NCBI GenBank assembly: GCA_017559995.1
Contig: JAFYPP010000040.1
Location: 1 to 37,960, forward strand
Source: Clostridia bacterium
Lineage (GTDB): Bacteria > Bacillota > Clostridia > Oscillospirales > Butyricicoccaceae
Direction: 5' to 3'
DNA length: 37,960 nt
Both the position numbers and the translations under genes were made by a program. Below the pieces are notes generated by a model, which was not told where the DNA came from, searched no databases, and saw only the letters and a list, made by a program, of their open reading frames with translations. Numbering within the stretch: position 1 is the first letter of the stretch; each line of letters starts with the position of its first letter. This document shows positions 6,203 to 13,714 of this stretch, piece by piece.

Positions 6203-7360
6203 ATGGCAAAGGACAAAACTTCCATCATCTTTACCGGCGATATCGGCTTCGACCGTTATATGGAGAAAAAGTGGGAGGATGACGCCCTGCTGTCCCAGAC
6301 CGTGCTGGACTGGTTCCACAGCGCCGACCATGTGGTGGCCAATGTGGAGGGCGCTGTCATCAGCGCCGAGGATGCCGGCGTGGCGGGTGAGTTCGTCCAC
6401 AACATGGATCCTGCCGCCACCCGTGTGTTCAAGGCCATGCACACCGATATCTGGGCCATCGGCAACAACCACATCATGGACGTGGGCGAGGCCGGTCTGG
6501 TCAGCAGCCGGAAGATCGCCGCGGAAATGGGCTGCCGGACCGTGGGCGCCGGCCTCAACGAGGAAGAGGCCTCCGAGCCAGTGTATCTGGAAGAAGCCGG
6601 CGGCATCGGCATGATCAACGTCACCCACGTGATCGGCCGTCAGGCCACCGACGTCAAGCCGGGCGTGCTGAACTGGGGCAACTGGCCCCGTATCGAGGCC
6701 CGTATCCGGGAGATCAAGGCCAAGTGCCGCTGGTGCGTGGTCATCTGCCACGGCGGCGAGGAGTTCACCTCTCTGCCCAGCCCCTACACCCGGGAGCGTT
6801 ATAAAAGGTTCCTGGAGCTGGGTGCCGATGTGGTGGTGGGTCATCATCCCCACGTGACCGAAAACTATGAGCTGTTTGACGACGGCAAGGCCATTTTCTA
6901 CTCCCTGGGCAACTATATTTTCGACACCAACTATCAGCGCGCCCATCCCTACACCGAGCTGGGCGTGCTGCTCAAGCTGATCTTCACCGAGGACAAGCTG
7001 GACTTCGACGCCATGGGCATCGAGATCGTCCGGGGTGAGGAACGCATCAAAGAGGCGCCTCTGCCCGACGTGTTCACCAACATCTCCGCCGAAGAGTACG
7101 AACTGCTGGCCCCGCTGGCGGCCAAGACCTTCGTGGAAGAGGAAAAGCGCCGCATGATCTATCTGCGGCCCCAGCGGTTCACCGAGGCCACCGACGAGGA
7201 GTGGGAGCGCTATTTCCTGTCCACCGAGCCGGAAGGCTACGTGGAGGGGGCGCACATGGACTTCAACATCATGCTGCCCTTCGCCCGTACCGCCGAGGAC
7301 GGCAAGTGGAAGGAGAGCAAGCTGGACAAGGTGAAGGACTATCTGCTCCGCCAGCTGTAA
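6203..7360 (+). CDS. CapA/PgsA-like metallophosphoesterase, first tandem copy
   Basis: 385 aa. Start ATG at 6203 after AAGGAG; the GTG at 6194 lies inside that site. Calcineurin-like CapA-fold motifs are in order: TGDIGFDR (Asp13), ANVEG (47-50), GNNHIMD (88-93), CHGGEEF (His183), VGHHPHV (His214, 215, 217) and YSLGN-IFD. CapA/PgsA relatives are usually membrane-anchored and take part in poly-gamma-glutamate or capsule work, but this protein has neither a signal nor a membrane segment and no capBC genes are near. The region after about residue 260 is less family-like, ending in a conserved WKESKLDKVKDYLLRQL tail shared with the next gene. Cytosolic phosphoesterase or amide-bond enzyme; substrate unknown. 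Confidence 0.88.
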   Translation: MAKDKTSIIFTGDIGFDRYMEKKWEDDALLSQTVLDWFHSADHVVANVEGAVISAEDAGVAGEFVHNMDPAATRVFKAMHTDIWAIGNNHIMDVGEAGLVSSRKIAAEMGCRTVGAGLNEEEASEPVYLEEAGGIGMINVTHVIGRQATDVKPGVLNWGNWPRIEARIREIKAKCRWCVVICHGGEEFTSLPSPYTRERYKRFLELGADVVVGHHPHVTENYELFDDGKAIFYSLGNYIFDTNYQRAHPYTELGVLLKLIFTEDKLDFDAMGIEIVRGEERIKEAPLPDVFTNISAEEYELLAPLAAKTFVEEEKRRMIYLRPQRFTEATDEEWERYFLSTEPEGYVEGAHMDFNIMLPFARTAEDGKWKESKLDKVKDYLLRQL

Positions 7361-7383
7361 TCAAAAAGAGGGGAGAGACCACC

Positions 7384-8538
7384 ATGAAGAAAACTTCTAT
7401 TGTGTTCACCGGCGACATCGGCTTTGACCGTTATATGGACAAGCGGTGGGAGGATGACAATCTGCTGTCCAGGGCCGTGCTGGACTTTTTCCACAGTGCC
7501 GACCATGTGGTGGCCAATGTGGAGGGCGCCCTCATCGACGCCGTGGATGACGGCTCCCGTGGCGTGTTCTTCCACAGCATGAACCCCGCCGCCACCAAGG
7601 TGCTGCAGGATATGCACGCCGACATCTGGTCCATCGGCAACAACCACACCATGGATGCCGGCCGCGAGGGCGTCATCAGCACCCGCAAGATCGCCGGCGA
7701 GCTGGGTTGCCGCACCATCGGCGCCGGTCTGAACGAGGTGGAGGCCTCCGAGCCGGTGTATCTGGACGAAGCCGGCGGCATCGGTATGTTCTGCGTGTCC
7801 TATATGAACGAGTGCATCCCCGCCACCGCCACCGAACCGGGCATTTTCCGTTGGGACGATCTGGACTACATCAAGCGCCGCATCGACGAGATCAAGGCCA
7901 AGTGCCGCTGGTGCGTCATCGTGTCCCACGGCGGCGAGGAGTTCACCTCTCTGCCCAGCCCCTACACCCGTGACCGCTATCTCAAGTTCCTGGAGCTGGG
8001 CGCCGACGTGGTGGTGGGCCACCATCCCCACGTGCCCGAGAATTACGAGCTGTTTGACGACGGCAAGGCCATTTTCTACTCTCTGGGCAACTTCATTTTC
8101 GACACCAATTACCAGCGTGTCCACCTGTACACCGACGTGGGCGTGCTGCTCAAGCTGATCTTCACCGAGGACAAGCTGGACTTTGACGCCATGGGCATCC
8201 GGATCGTCCGGGGTGACGAGCGCATCGAGGAAGCGCCCCTGCCCGACGTGTTCACCGATATCCCCGCCGACGAGTACGAGCTGCTGGCCCCTCTGTCCGC
8301 CAAGGCCTTCGTCATCGAGGATATGCGCAAGATGATCTATCTGGAGCCCGAGCGGTTTACCGACGCGCCCCAGGAGGTGTGGGACGGCTACTTCTTCTCC
8401 ACCGAGCCTGACGGCTATTTCGAGGGGGCCCATATGGACTTCAACGTCATCGTGCCCTATTCCAAAAAGGCCGAGGAAGGCAAGTGGAAGGAAAGCAAGC
8501 TGGACAAGGTCAAGGAATATATCCTCAAGCAGCTGTAA
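7384..8538 (+). CDS. CapA/PgsA-like metallophosphoesterase, second tandem copy
   Basis: 384 aa, a close paralog of the gene 23 nt upstream along its whole length, with the same metal-binding blocks (TGDIGFDR, ANVEG, GNNHTMD, SHGGEEF, VGHHPHV, YSLGNFIFD) and the same tail. The start is the ATG at 7384 after GAGGGGAGAG; the open frame back to 7201 runs through the first copy and is a shadow. Differences cluster at about residues 50-66 and 140-165, where substrate contacts may lie, so the pair may have split specificities. No export signal. Cotranscribed with the dipeptidase and followed by a strong terminator. Confidence 0.88.
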   Translation: MKKTSIVFTGDIGFDRYMDKRWEDDNLLSRAVLDFFHSADHVVANVEGALIDAVDDGSRGVFFHSMNPAATKVLQDMHADIWSIGNNHTMDAGREGVISTRKIAGELGCRTIGAGLNEVEASEPVYLDEAGGIGMFCVSYMNECIPATATEPGIFRWDDLDYIKRRIDEIKAKCRWCVIVSHGGEEFTSLPSPYTRDRYLKFLELGADVVVGHHPHVPENYELFDDGKAIFYSLGNFIFDTNYQRVHLYTDVGVLLKLIFTEDKLDFDAMGIRIVRGDERIEEAPLPDVFTDIPADEYELLAPLSAKAFVIEDMRKMIYLEPERFTDAPQEVWDGYFFSTEPDGYFEGAHMDFNVIVPYSKKAEEGKWKESKLDKVKEYILKQL

Positions 8539-8549
8539 CAAACAAAACC

Positions 8550-8582
8550 GGGTGCGCGGTCTTGCCGCGCACCCATCTTTTT
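8550..8582 (+). terminator. rho-independent terminator of the dipeptidase/CapA operon
   Basis: 10-bp stem GGGTGCGCGG / CCGCGCACCC with loop TCTTG, followed by ATCTTTTT. Confidence 0.9.
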
Positions 8583-8595
8583 GCAGAAAATTCCC

Positions 8596-8624
8596 TTGCA
8601 TTCGCCGCCGGGAGCCGCTATAAT
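8596..8624 (+). promoter_or_regulatory. promoter of tRNA-Gly
   Basis: TTGCAT (8596-8601), 17-bp spacer, perfect TATAAT (8619-8624). The tRNA starts 13 nt after the -10. Confidence 0.85.
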
Positions 8625-8636
8625 AAAGCAGTACCC

Positions 8637-8710
8637 GCGGGGTTAATACATCGGTAGTATGTCAGCTTCCCAAGCTGAACAGGCGGGTTCGACTCCCGTA
8701 CCCCGCTCCA
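8637..8710 (+). tRNA. tRNA-Gly(CCC)
   Basis: A full cloverleaf can be drawn: acceptor GCGGGGT / ACCCCGC, D stem ATAC / GTAT, anticodon stem TCAGC / GCTGA with loop TTCCCAA (anticodon CCC, reads GGG), T arm GCGGG-TTCGACT-CCCGT, and an encoded CCA end. It has its own promoter and terminator. The AT-rich gene and repeat element just behind it suggest that its 3' side is an insertion hot spot. Confidence 0.97.
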
Positions 8711-8712
8711 GG

Positions 8713-8744
8713 AAAAAAGCACTTGCGGAAGCAAGTGCTTTTTT
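8713..8744 (+). terminator. terminator of tRNA-Gly
   Basis: GCACTTGC / GCAAGTGC stem with GGAA loop, flanked by six A and six T, starting 2 nt after the CCA end. It can also work on the minus strand. Confidence 0.93.
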
Positions 8745-8924
8745 CAGTGAAGTGTTTCGCTTTGCGGAACGTGAAATATCCTTCAGAAGTGAAGCGCACT
8801 GCGTGCGTGAAGTGCGCCTTCGGCACGATATGCGGAACACTTCATTTCACTGCTCCAAAGGAGCAACTTCACTATGCTGCAGGCATAATTTCACTTGGGC
8901 GCAGCCCAAACTTCACACTTCATA
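8745..8924. repeat. GTGAA/TTCAC-punctuated mini-hairpin array
   Basis: The left half has GTGAA at 8747, 8771, 8789 and 8807. The right half has TTCAC at 8846, 8868, 8890 and 8912, exactly 22 bp apart. The 17-nt spacers of the right half are small hairpins: TGCTCC-AAA-GGAGCA, TATGC-TGCAG-GCATA and TTGGGC-GCA-GCCCAA. Left spacers include GTTTCGC-TTT-GCGGAAC and a GCAC/GTGC hairpin. The left arm GTGAAGTGTTTCGC is nearly complementary to GCGGAACACTTCAT at 8832-8845. The whole can fold as one large dyad or many small ones. It is not coding: an open frame through it is spurious. It resembles, from memory, dispersed repeats in related gut clostridia. Confidence 0.75.
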
Positions 8925-8928
8925 AGCC

Positions 8929-8957
8929 TTGCCCTTTTTGCGTGGGTATGGTAAAGT
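8929..8957 (+). promoter_or_regulatory. candidate promoter of the GNAT/flavin reductase genes
   Basis: TTGCCC (8929-8934), 17-bp spacer, TAAAGT (8952-8957), placed directly after the repeat array. Confidence 0.5.
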
Positions 8958-9004
8958 GTGTTCATGCTAATGAAGAAGCAACGAATGGCGTTGGTGGAGA
9001 AAAC

Positions 9005-9511
9005 ATGAACTTTCAATTTAAATATGCTGATAAAACGCACATGGAAGAAATACTTCCTGGTTGCTTTGAAATATTGTACGCAAATATGAGCGTGATTGCA
9101 CCAACAGGTGACTCTTACGAGGAAGATAAACGTTTATGGTGCGATAACGTTTATCCATTAATGGAGAAAGATGGACGGCAGTTGGTCTTGATCTATTGTG
9201 AGGAGGAATTGGCGGGATACTTTCAGTATTCTGTTTTGGACAAGACCTTGCTGATGGAAGAAATACAATTTAGAGCAAACTATCACGGATCAGGTGTGTT
9301 TCGGCAGTTTTATGCTTGGCTCACAGAACAGTTGCCCAAAGATCTTTGCCATGTTGCAGCCTATGCACATAAAAGCAACCAGAAATCCCAGAATATTCTG
9401 AACTATTTGGGGCTGGTTTGCTGTGGCGAGAATAAGAGTGGAAACAGCTTTTATTATAAAGGTTCCTATCGAACGCTTTTGAACAAGTATGGGAAAGAAC
9501 AATCAATCTAA
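9005..9511 (+). CDS. GNAT-like N-acetyltransferase, AT-rich
   Basis: 168 aa. The start ATG at 9005 follows GGTGGAG; the frame back to 8723 runs through the repeat and is rejected. An acidic YEEDKRLW segment is followed by a central sheet (LVLIYCEEELAGYFQYSV), an LLMEEIQFRANYHGSGVFRQFYAWL stretch that looks like the acetyl-CoA-binding motif A with a GSGVF loop, and a NQKSQNILNYLGL helix typical of GNAT C-termini. The substrate is unknown. Its base composition is clearly richer in A+T than the neighbours and codon use differs, so it is probably acquired. It sits behind tRNA-Gly and 14 nt ahead of a GC-rich flavin reductase that it may now be cotranscribed with. Confidence 0.72.
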   Translation: MNFQFKYADKTHMEEILPGCFEILYANMSVIAPTGDSYEEDKRLWCDNVYPLMEKDGRQLVLIYCEEELAGYFQYSVLDKTLLMEEIQFRANYHGSGVFRQFYAWLTEQLPKDLCHVAAYAHKSNQKSQNILNYLGLVCCGENKSGNSFYYKGSYRTLLNKYGKEQSI

Positions 9512-9525
9512 AGGAGGACACCATT

Positions 9526-10086
9526 ATGCGTAAAAACTTCGGCGTCAAGCCCATCTGCTATCCCCAGCCGGTCTTTATTATCGGCACCTACGACGAAAAC
9601 GGCGTCCCCGACGCCATGAACGCCGCCTGGGGCGGTATTTCCGAAGAAAACGAGGTGTCCATCTGCATCAGCGAGGATCACAAGACCACCAAAAACATCG
9701 CGGTAAAAAAGGCCTTCACCGTCAGCATGGGTACCGCCGATCAGGTGGTGGCCTGTGACTATGTGGGCATCGAGAGCGGCAACAAGGTCCCCGACAAGGT
9801 GGCCCGTGCCGGCTGGACAGTGACCAAGTCGGCGTTCGTGGACGCCCCCCTGTTTGACCAGCTGCCCATGGCCATGGAGTGCGAGCTGATCTCCTACACC
9901 CCCGAAACCTGCCGTCTGGTGGGCCGGATCGTCAACGTCAGCGCCGACGAGAGCGTCCTCAACGACAAGGGCGTGGTGGATCCCCTCAAGCTGCGGCCCA
10001 TCACCTTTGACCCCATGAACAACACCTATCTGGAGCTGGGCAGCAAGGCGGGCAACGCTTTTTGTGACGGCGTCAAACTGAAATAA
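9526..10086 (+). CDS. flavin reductase-like FMN-binding protein
   Basis: 186 aa with a strong AAAGGAGG site. The N-terminus KPICYPQPVFIIGTYDENGVPDAMNAAWGG is the family pattern of the flavin reductase-like/DIM6-NTAB split beta-barrel (flavin contacts in the NAAWGG loop), followed by CISEDHKTTKNI and FTVSMGTADQVVACDYVGIESG. These small cytosolic proteins bind FMN and reduce it or other acceptors with NAD(P)H. A dedicated partner is not evident. It is followed at 17 nt by a DUF554 gene. Confidence 0.9.
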   Translation: MRKNFGVKPICYPQPVFIIGTYDENGVPDAMNAAWGGISEENEVSICISEDHKTTKNIAVKKAFTVSMGTADQVVACDYVGIESGNKVPDKVARAGWTVTKSAFVDAPLFDQLPMAMECELISYTPETCRLVGRIVNVSADESVLNDKGVVDPLKLRPITFDPMNNTYLELGSKAGNAFCDGVKLK

Positions 10087-10103
10087 AGAAAGAAGAAAGC
10101 GAT

Positions 10104-10823
10104 ATGATCGGAACCGGAACTTTGATCAACGTAGCCGCCATCGTTATCGGCGGCGCCATCGGCCTTGTGGGCGGCAAATGGCTCAACGACCGCACCCAGG
10201 AGACCCTCATCCGCGGCATGGCCGTCTGCGTGCTGTTCGTGGCCATCGCCGGCGTCATGACCGAAATGCTGGTGGTGGAAACCGGCGGACTGACTACCCA
10301 GGGCACCCTGATGCTGGTGATCTCCATCGCCCTGGGCGGCCTTGTGGGCGAACTGCTGGATCTGGACGGCCGGCTGGAAGGCTTCGGCCGCTGGCTGCGG
10401 GAAAAGAGCGGCAACGGCAAGGACAGCCGCTTTTTGGACGGCTTCGTCACCGCTACCATGACGGTGTCCATCGGCGCCATGGCCATCGTGGGCGCCGTGC
10501 AGGACGGCATCTACGGCGACTATACCGTGCTGGCCGCCAAGTCCCTCATGGACTTCGTCATCATTCTGGTGATGGCCTCCTCCATGGGCAAGGGCTGCCT
10601 GTTTTCCGCCATTCCCGTCGGCATCCTGCAGGGTTCGGTGACCCTGCTGGCACGGCTGGTGCAGCCGCTGCTCACCGAGGCTGCCTTGAGCAACCTGTCG
10701 CTGGTGGGTTCCGCCCTCATCTTCTGCGTGGGCCTCAACCTCATCTGGAAAAAGACCGTCCGGGTGGCCAATCTGCTGCCCGCCCTCATCGTGGCGGTGG
10801 CCTACACCTTCTTGCCTTTTTAA
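10104..10823 (+). CDS. DUF554 family membrane protein (YqgA/YdfK-like)
   Basis: 239 aa, with about seven hydrophobic segments (MIGTGTLINVAAIVIGGAIGL at the start, LFVAIAGVMTEML, LMLVISIALGGLVGELLDL, a SIGAMAIVGAVQDG block, and two near the C-terminus). The opening GTLINVAAIVIGGAIGL-GG and the central MTVSIGAMAIVGAVQDGI are hallmarks of DUF554 proteins, integral membrane proteins of unknown transport role. RBS is AAAGAAAG, weaker than its neighbours. It shares a transcript with the flavin reductase and ends at a two-way terminator. Confidence 0.9.
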   Translation: MIGTGTLINVAAIVIGGAIGLVGGKWLNDRTQETLIRGMAVCVLFVAIAGVMTEMLVVETGGLTTQGTLMLVISIALGGLVGELLDLDGRLEGFGRWLREKSGNGKDSRFLDGFVTATMTVSIGAMAIVGAVQDGIYGDYTVLAAKSLMDFVIILVMASSMGKGCLFSAIPVGILQGSVTLLARLVQPLLTEAALSNLSLVGSALIFCVGLNLIWKKTVRVANLLPALIVAVAYTFLPF

Positions 10824-10833
10824 GTGAAAAAAG

Positions 10834-10861
10834 AAAGCCGGCCCATTTGAGCCGGCTTTTT
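10834..10861. terminator. bidirectional terminator between DUF554 and YitT genes
   Basis: GCCGGC stem extended by A-T pairs, with loop CCATTTGA; TTTTT on the plus side and TTTCTTTTTT when read on the minus strand, serving both convergent genes. Confidence 0.9.
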
Positions 10862-10863
10862 GC

Positions 10864-11718
10864 TTAATCTTCCGCGATTTTCTCCAGAGTGAAGCCCCGT
10901 CCGTTGACCTCCGACACCTGGCTGATGACGATAAAGGCGTCCTTGTCGATGGAAAGCACCGCTTCCCGCAGCCGGAACAGCTCCCGCTTGCCGATGATGG
11001 TCTGCACGGCGAAGGATTCCCGTCGGCTGAAGCCGCCCTCGGTGCGGTACAGCGTGCTGCCGCGGTCAAAGGTCCGGAGGATCATGTGGTTGATCTCCTC
11101 ATATTTGGGGCTGATGATCTGCAGCTGGATGCGGCTCTTGCCCGAGGTGAGCACCACGTCCACCAGCACCGAGTAAAACAGCACGAACAGCAGACCGTAC
11201 AGCACCTGCTCGGCGGAGTCCACGAAGAACAGCTGGGTCACCAGCACCATGGCGTCCACGGCGTACAGGGTGCCCGACACCGGCAGGCCCAGCTTTTTGT
11301 TGAGGATCACCGCCACGATGTCGGTACCGCCGGTAGAGGCGCCCTGCCGCAGGATGACGCCGATACCGATGCCAAAGGTCAGACCGGCGAACACCATGCA
11401 CAGCAGGGGATCGTCGGTGAGGGGACCGGTGCGGTCCGCCAGCCGGGTGAACAGGGAAAACAGCAGGGGATAGGCAAAACTGCCGATAAGGGTGGTGAGG
11501 GCAAAGGCCTTGCCCACCAGCCACAGGCCCAGCAGGAACAGCACCACCTGCAGCACCCACACGGTGATATCCTTGGGGATGCCGAAGCCACGGTCCAGAC
11601 CCAGGGCCAGACCGGTGACACCGCCCGAGATCATGCCCGAGGGCACAAGGAAATAAGCCGAGCCAACAGAGAACATCACGTTGGCCAGCAGAATGACAGC
11701 GATCTTTTTGGGGGTCAT
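10864..11718 (-). CDS. YitT family membrane protein (DUF161 + DUF2179)
   Basis: 284 aa. The start is the ATG at 11718 (MTPKKIAVILLANVMFSVGSAYFLVPSG) with GGAGG just upstream; a longer frame to 11793 covers the promoter. Five or six membrane helices make up the first 180 residues, including GMISGGVTGLALGLDRGFGIP and the family segment GIGIGVILRQGASTGGTDIVAVIL. A soluble C-terminal DUF2179 domain follows (about 195-284; RIQLQIISPKYEEINHMIL, then GGFSRRESFAVQTIIGKRELFRLREAV). The family is of unknown transport function. Single-gene unit with its own promoter. Confidence 0.93.
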   Translation of the reverse strand: MTPKKIAVILLANVMFSVGSAYFLVPSGMISGGVTGLALGLDRGFGIPKDITVWVLQVVLFLLGLWLVGKAFALTTLIGSFAYPLLFSLFTRLADRTGPLTDDPLLCMVFAGLTFGIGIGVILRQGASTGGTDIVAVILNKKLGLPVSGTLYAVDAMVLVTQLFFVDSAEQVLYGLLFVLFYSVLVDVVLTSGKSRIQLQIISPKYEEINHMILRTFDRGSTLYRTEGGFSRRESFAVQTIIGKRELFRLREAVLSIDKDAFIVISQVSEVNGRGFTLEKIAED

Positions 11719-11748
11719 GAACGCACCTCCGAAAGGATTGGTATTTCC

Positions 11749-11777
11749 ATTATATCCCATGCTGTCCCCAAACACAA
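11749..11777 (-). promoter_or_regulatory. promoter of the YitT gene
   Basis: On the minus strand TTGTGT (11772-11777), 17-bp spacer, perfect TATAAT (11749-11754). Confidence 0.75.
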
Positions 11778-11805
11778 GGACAAGACACCGCATTAAAGCG
11801 TTAGC

Positions 11806-11844
11806 AGAACAAGCAAAAGCGGAGAGGAAACTCCTCTCCGCTTT
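11806..11844 (-). terminator. terminator of the Na/Pi cotransporter gene
   Basis: A 13-bp stem between 11816-11828 and 11832-11844 (core GCGGAGAGGA / TCCTCTCCGC) with a 3-nt loop, followed on the minus strand by TTTTGCTTGTT. Confidence 0.9.
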
Positions 11845-11862
11845 GTATTATTTTTTGATAAA

Positions 11863-13614
11863 TTACAGAGCGTAGCGCTTCTCGTAGATGTCGTAGATCT
11901 CGTTGAACACGCTGTTGCCGTACTTCACGCCGTTCAGATACTTGTGGGTATCGAAGCTGTCGTGCTCCACCTCGATGATGGCCACGGCGATGTTGGAGCA
12001 GTGGTCGGACACTCGCTCGTAGTTGTTCAGCAGATCGGCCAGGACAAAGCCGCCCTCGATGGTACAGGCGCCCTTCTGCAGACGGCGGATGTGGTTGGCG
12101 CGGATCTTGGAGATCAGGCCGTCGATGACCTGCTCCAGAGGCTCCACCTTGGCAGCCACGTCGGCGTCGTTGCCGTCATAAGCAACGGCGGTAATGGTGA
12201 GGATCTCCTGCAGGGCGTCGGTGAGCACCTTGATCTCCTGCTGGGCCTGGGGAGAAAAGACGATCTTCTTGTCGTGAATTTCCCGAGCCACTTCAGCCAG
12301 GTTGCAGGCGTGGTCGCCCAGACGCTCGAAGTCGCCGATGGAGTGCAGGATCTTGGAGACCACGTGGCTGTCGTCGCTGGACAGCGCCTGGGAGGACAGC
12401 TTCACCAGATAGGTGCCCAGCTCATCCTCGTACTGGTCCAGACGGTCTTCCATCCACAGGATGTTTTCTTCCATGGCGGCGTCAAAGCTGTCGAAGAGGG
12501 TGATGGCCTCCTGAATGATCTCGTTGGCCTCACGGCACATTTCCTTGGACAGATTGAAAGACTCGCTGACGGCGACAGAGGGAGAGCGCAGCAGCAGCTC
12601 GTCCAGCGTGGGGACCTTGGCGGCCTGGTGGGCGTCGCCCTTGTCCTTCACCAGCCACTCCACCAGCTTGACCAGCAGCTTGGTGGCGGGCAGCAGGGTG
12701 ACGGTGGCCACGATGTTGAAACAGGTGTGCAGCAGAGCGATGTCCCAGGGCTGCACGGCCTTGTCCAGAATGGCGGGGGCGAACAGGGCGTCCACAGTCA
12801 TCAGCACGATCAGGCAGATGATGCTGCACAGGGTGTTGATGACCACGTGCAGGCAGGCCACGCGGCGAGCCTTGGCGCTGGTGCCGATGGAGGAGATCAG
12901 CGCGGTGACGCAGGTACCGATGTTCTGACCCATGACGATGGGGAAGGCCATGCCATAGGTGATACTGCCCGTCAGGGACAGGGCCTGCAAAATACCCACC
13001 GAAGCGGCGGAACTCTGGATGGCGGCGGTGAACAGGGTGCCGATGATAACGCCCACGATGGGGTTCTTGAAGTGGATGAGCAGCTGGCCGAACTCGGGCA
13101 TATCCGCCAGGGGGCTGACGGCGTCGCTCATCACGTCCATACCGAACATCAGGATGGCAAAGCCTACAAAGATGGTGCCCAGGGTCTTTTTCTTGTCATT
13201 CTTGGACAGCATGATGAAGCCGATACCCACGAATGCCAGAATGGGGGAGAAGTTGATGGGCTTGAGCATCTGCATCCAGAAGCTGGAGCTTTCGATACCG
13301 GTCAGCGAGGTCAGCCAGGCGGTGAGGGTGGTACCGATGTTGGAACCGAACACCACGTGGACGGTCTGCACAAAGGACATGATGCCCGAGTTGACCAGAC
13401 CCACCAGCATGACGGTGACGGCGGAAGAAGACTGGACGGCGATGGTGATGGCGGCGCCCAGCGCAAGGCTCAGCATGGGGTTGGCGGTCATTTTGCGGAG
13501 CATATCCTCCAGCTTGCCGCCGGCCATTTTCTCCAGGCTGGAGGACATGACATTCATACCGTACAGGAAGAAGGTCAGACCACCGATCATGGAGATCAGG
13601 TTGAAAATCGTCAT
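11863..13614 (-). CDS. Na+/phosphate cotransporter with C-terminal PhoU domain
   Basis: 583 aa. Start ATG at 13614 (MTIFNLISMIGGLTFFLYGM) with AAAGGAGTG upstream; the 42-nt longer frame has no site. Two Na/Pi-cotransporter repeats are marked by the QSSSAVTVMLVGLVNSG and QSSAASVGILQALSLTG motifs, within about nine membrane helices ending near residue 335. The remaining 240 residues are helical and PhoU-like (VSKILHSIGDFERLGDHACNLAE and NNYERVSDHCSNIAV, the two PhoU metal/helix motifs). It imports phosphate with Na+, the PhoU part probably sensing or gating. A Pho-box-like array precedes it and phoPR lies next upstream, so it is likely induced by phosphate shortage. Confidence 0.95.
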   Translation of the reverse strand: MTIFNLISMIGGLTFFLYGMNVMSSSLEKMAGGKLEDMLRKMTANPMLSLALGAAITIAVQSSSAVTVMLVGLVNSGIMSFVQTVHVVFGSNIGTTLTAWLTSLTGIESSSFWMQMLKPINFSPILAFVGIGFIMLSKNDKKKTLGTIFVGFAILMFGMDVMSDAVSPLADMPEFGQLLIHFKNPIVGVIIGTLFTAAIQSSAASVGILQALSLTGSITYGMAFPIVMGQNIGTCVTALISSIGTSAKARRVACLHVVINTLCSIICLIVLMTVDALFAPAILDKAVQPWDIALLHTCFNIVATVTLLPATKLLVKLVEWLVKDKGDAHQAAKVPTLDELLLRSPSVAVSESFNLSKEMCREANEIIQEAITLFDSFDAAMEENILWMEDRLDQYEDELGTYLVKLSSQALSSDDSHVVSKILHSIGDFERLGDHACNLAEVAREIHDKKIVFSPQAQQEIKVLTDALQEILTITAVAYDGNDADVAAKVEPLEQVIDGLISKIRANHIRRLQKGACTIEGGFVLADLLNNYERVSDHCSNIAVAIIEVEHDSFDTHKYLNGVKYGNSVFNEIYDIYEKRYAL

Positions 13615-13675
13615 TGTTGGCACTCCTTTATCAAAAAAGTTGGCGCATACTTCCAATTTTAGTGTATCGGGTCAA

Positions 13676-13714
13676 TGTTAAATGGAAAAGGGGCAAATGT
13701 TAAATCCAGGTTAA
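13676..13714 (-). promoter_or_regulatory. Pho-box-like array ahead of the Na/Pi cotransporter
   Basis: Read on the minus strand, TTAACC (13709-13714), TTAACA (13698-13703) and TTAACA (13676-13681) lie 11 and 22 bp apart, on one helical face. This matches the TT(A/T/C)ACA repeats bound by Bacillus PhoP. A TAAAAT -10-like box follows near 13658-13663 without a good -35, as expected for an activator-dependent promoter. The first box overlaps the phoR stop codon. Confidence 0.7.

Noticed and set aside
4265..7255. A 996-codon open frame on the minus strand across the second serA, the dipeptidase and first CapA-like genes
   Set aside because: It is antisense to three clear genes with strong motifs; the openness comes from their biased codon use, and the product is a low-complexity Gly/His/Val/Leu string.
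6203..8538. Tandem CapA genes as an assembly duplication
   Set aside because: The copies differ steadily along their length at DNA and protein level, so they are old paralogs.
8745..8924. CRISPR array
   Set aside because: The repeated unit is only 5 nt with 17-nt self-complementary spacers and mirror-image halves; no cas genes are present.
8723..9004. Open frame reading through the hairpin array into the GNAT gene
   Set aside because: It crosses a repeat and a promoter; the translation is repeat-derived and the real start has its own ribosome site at 9005.
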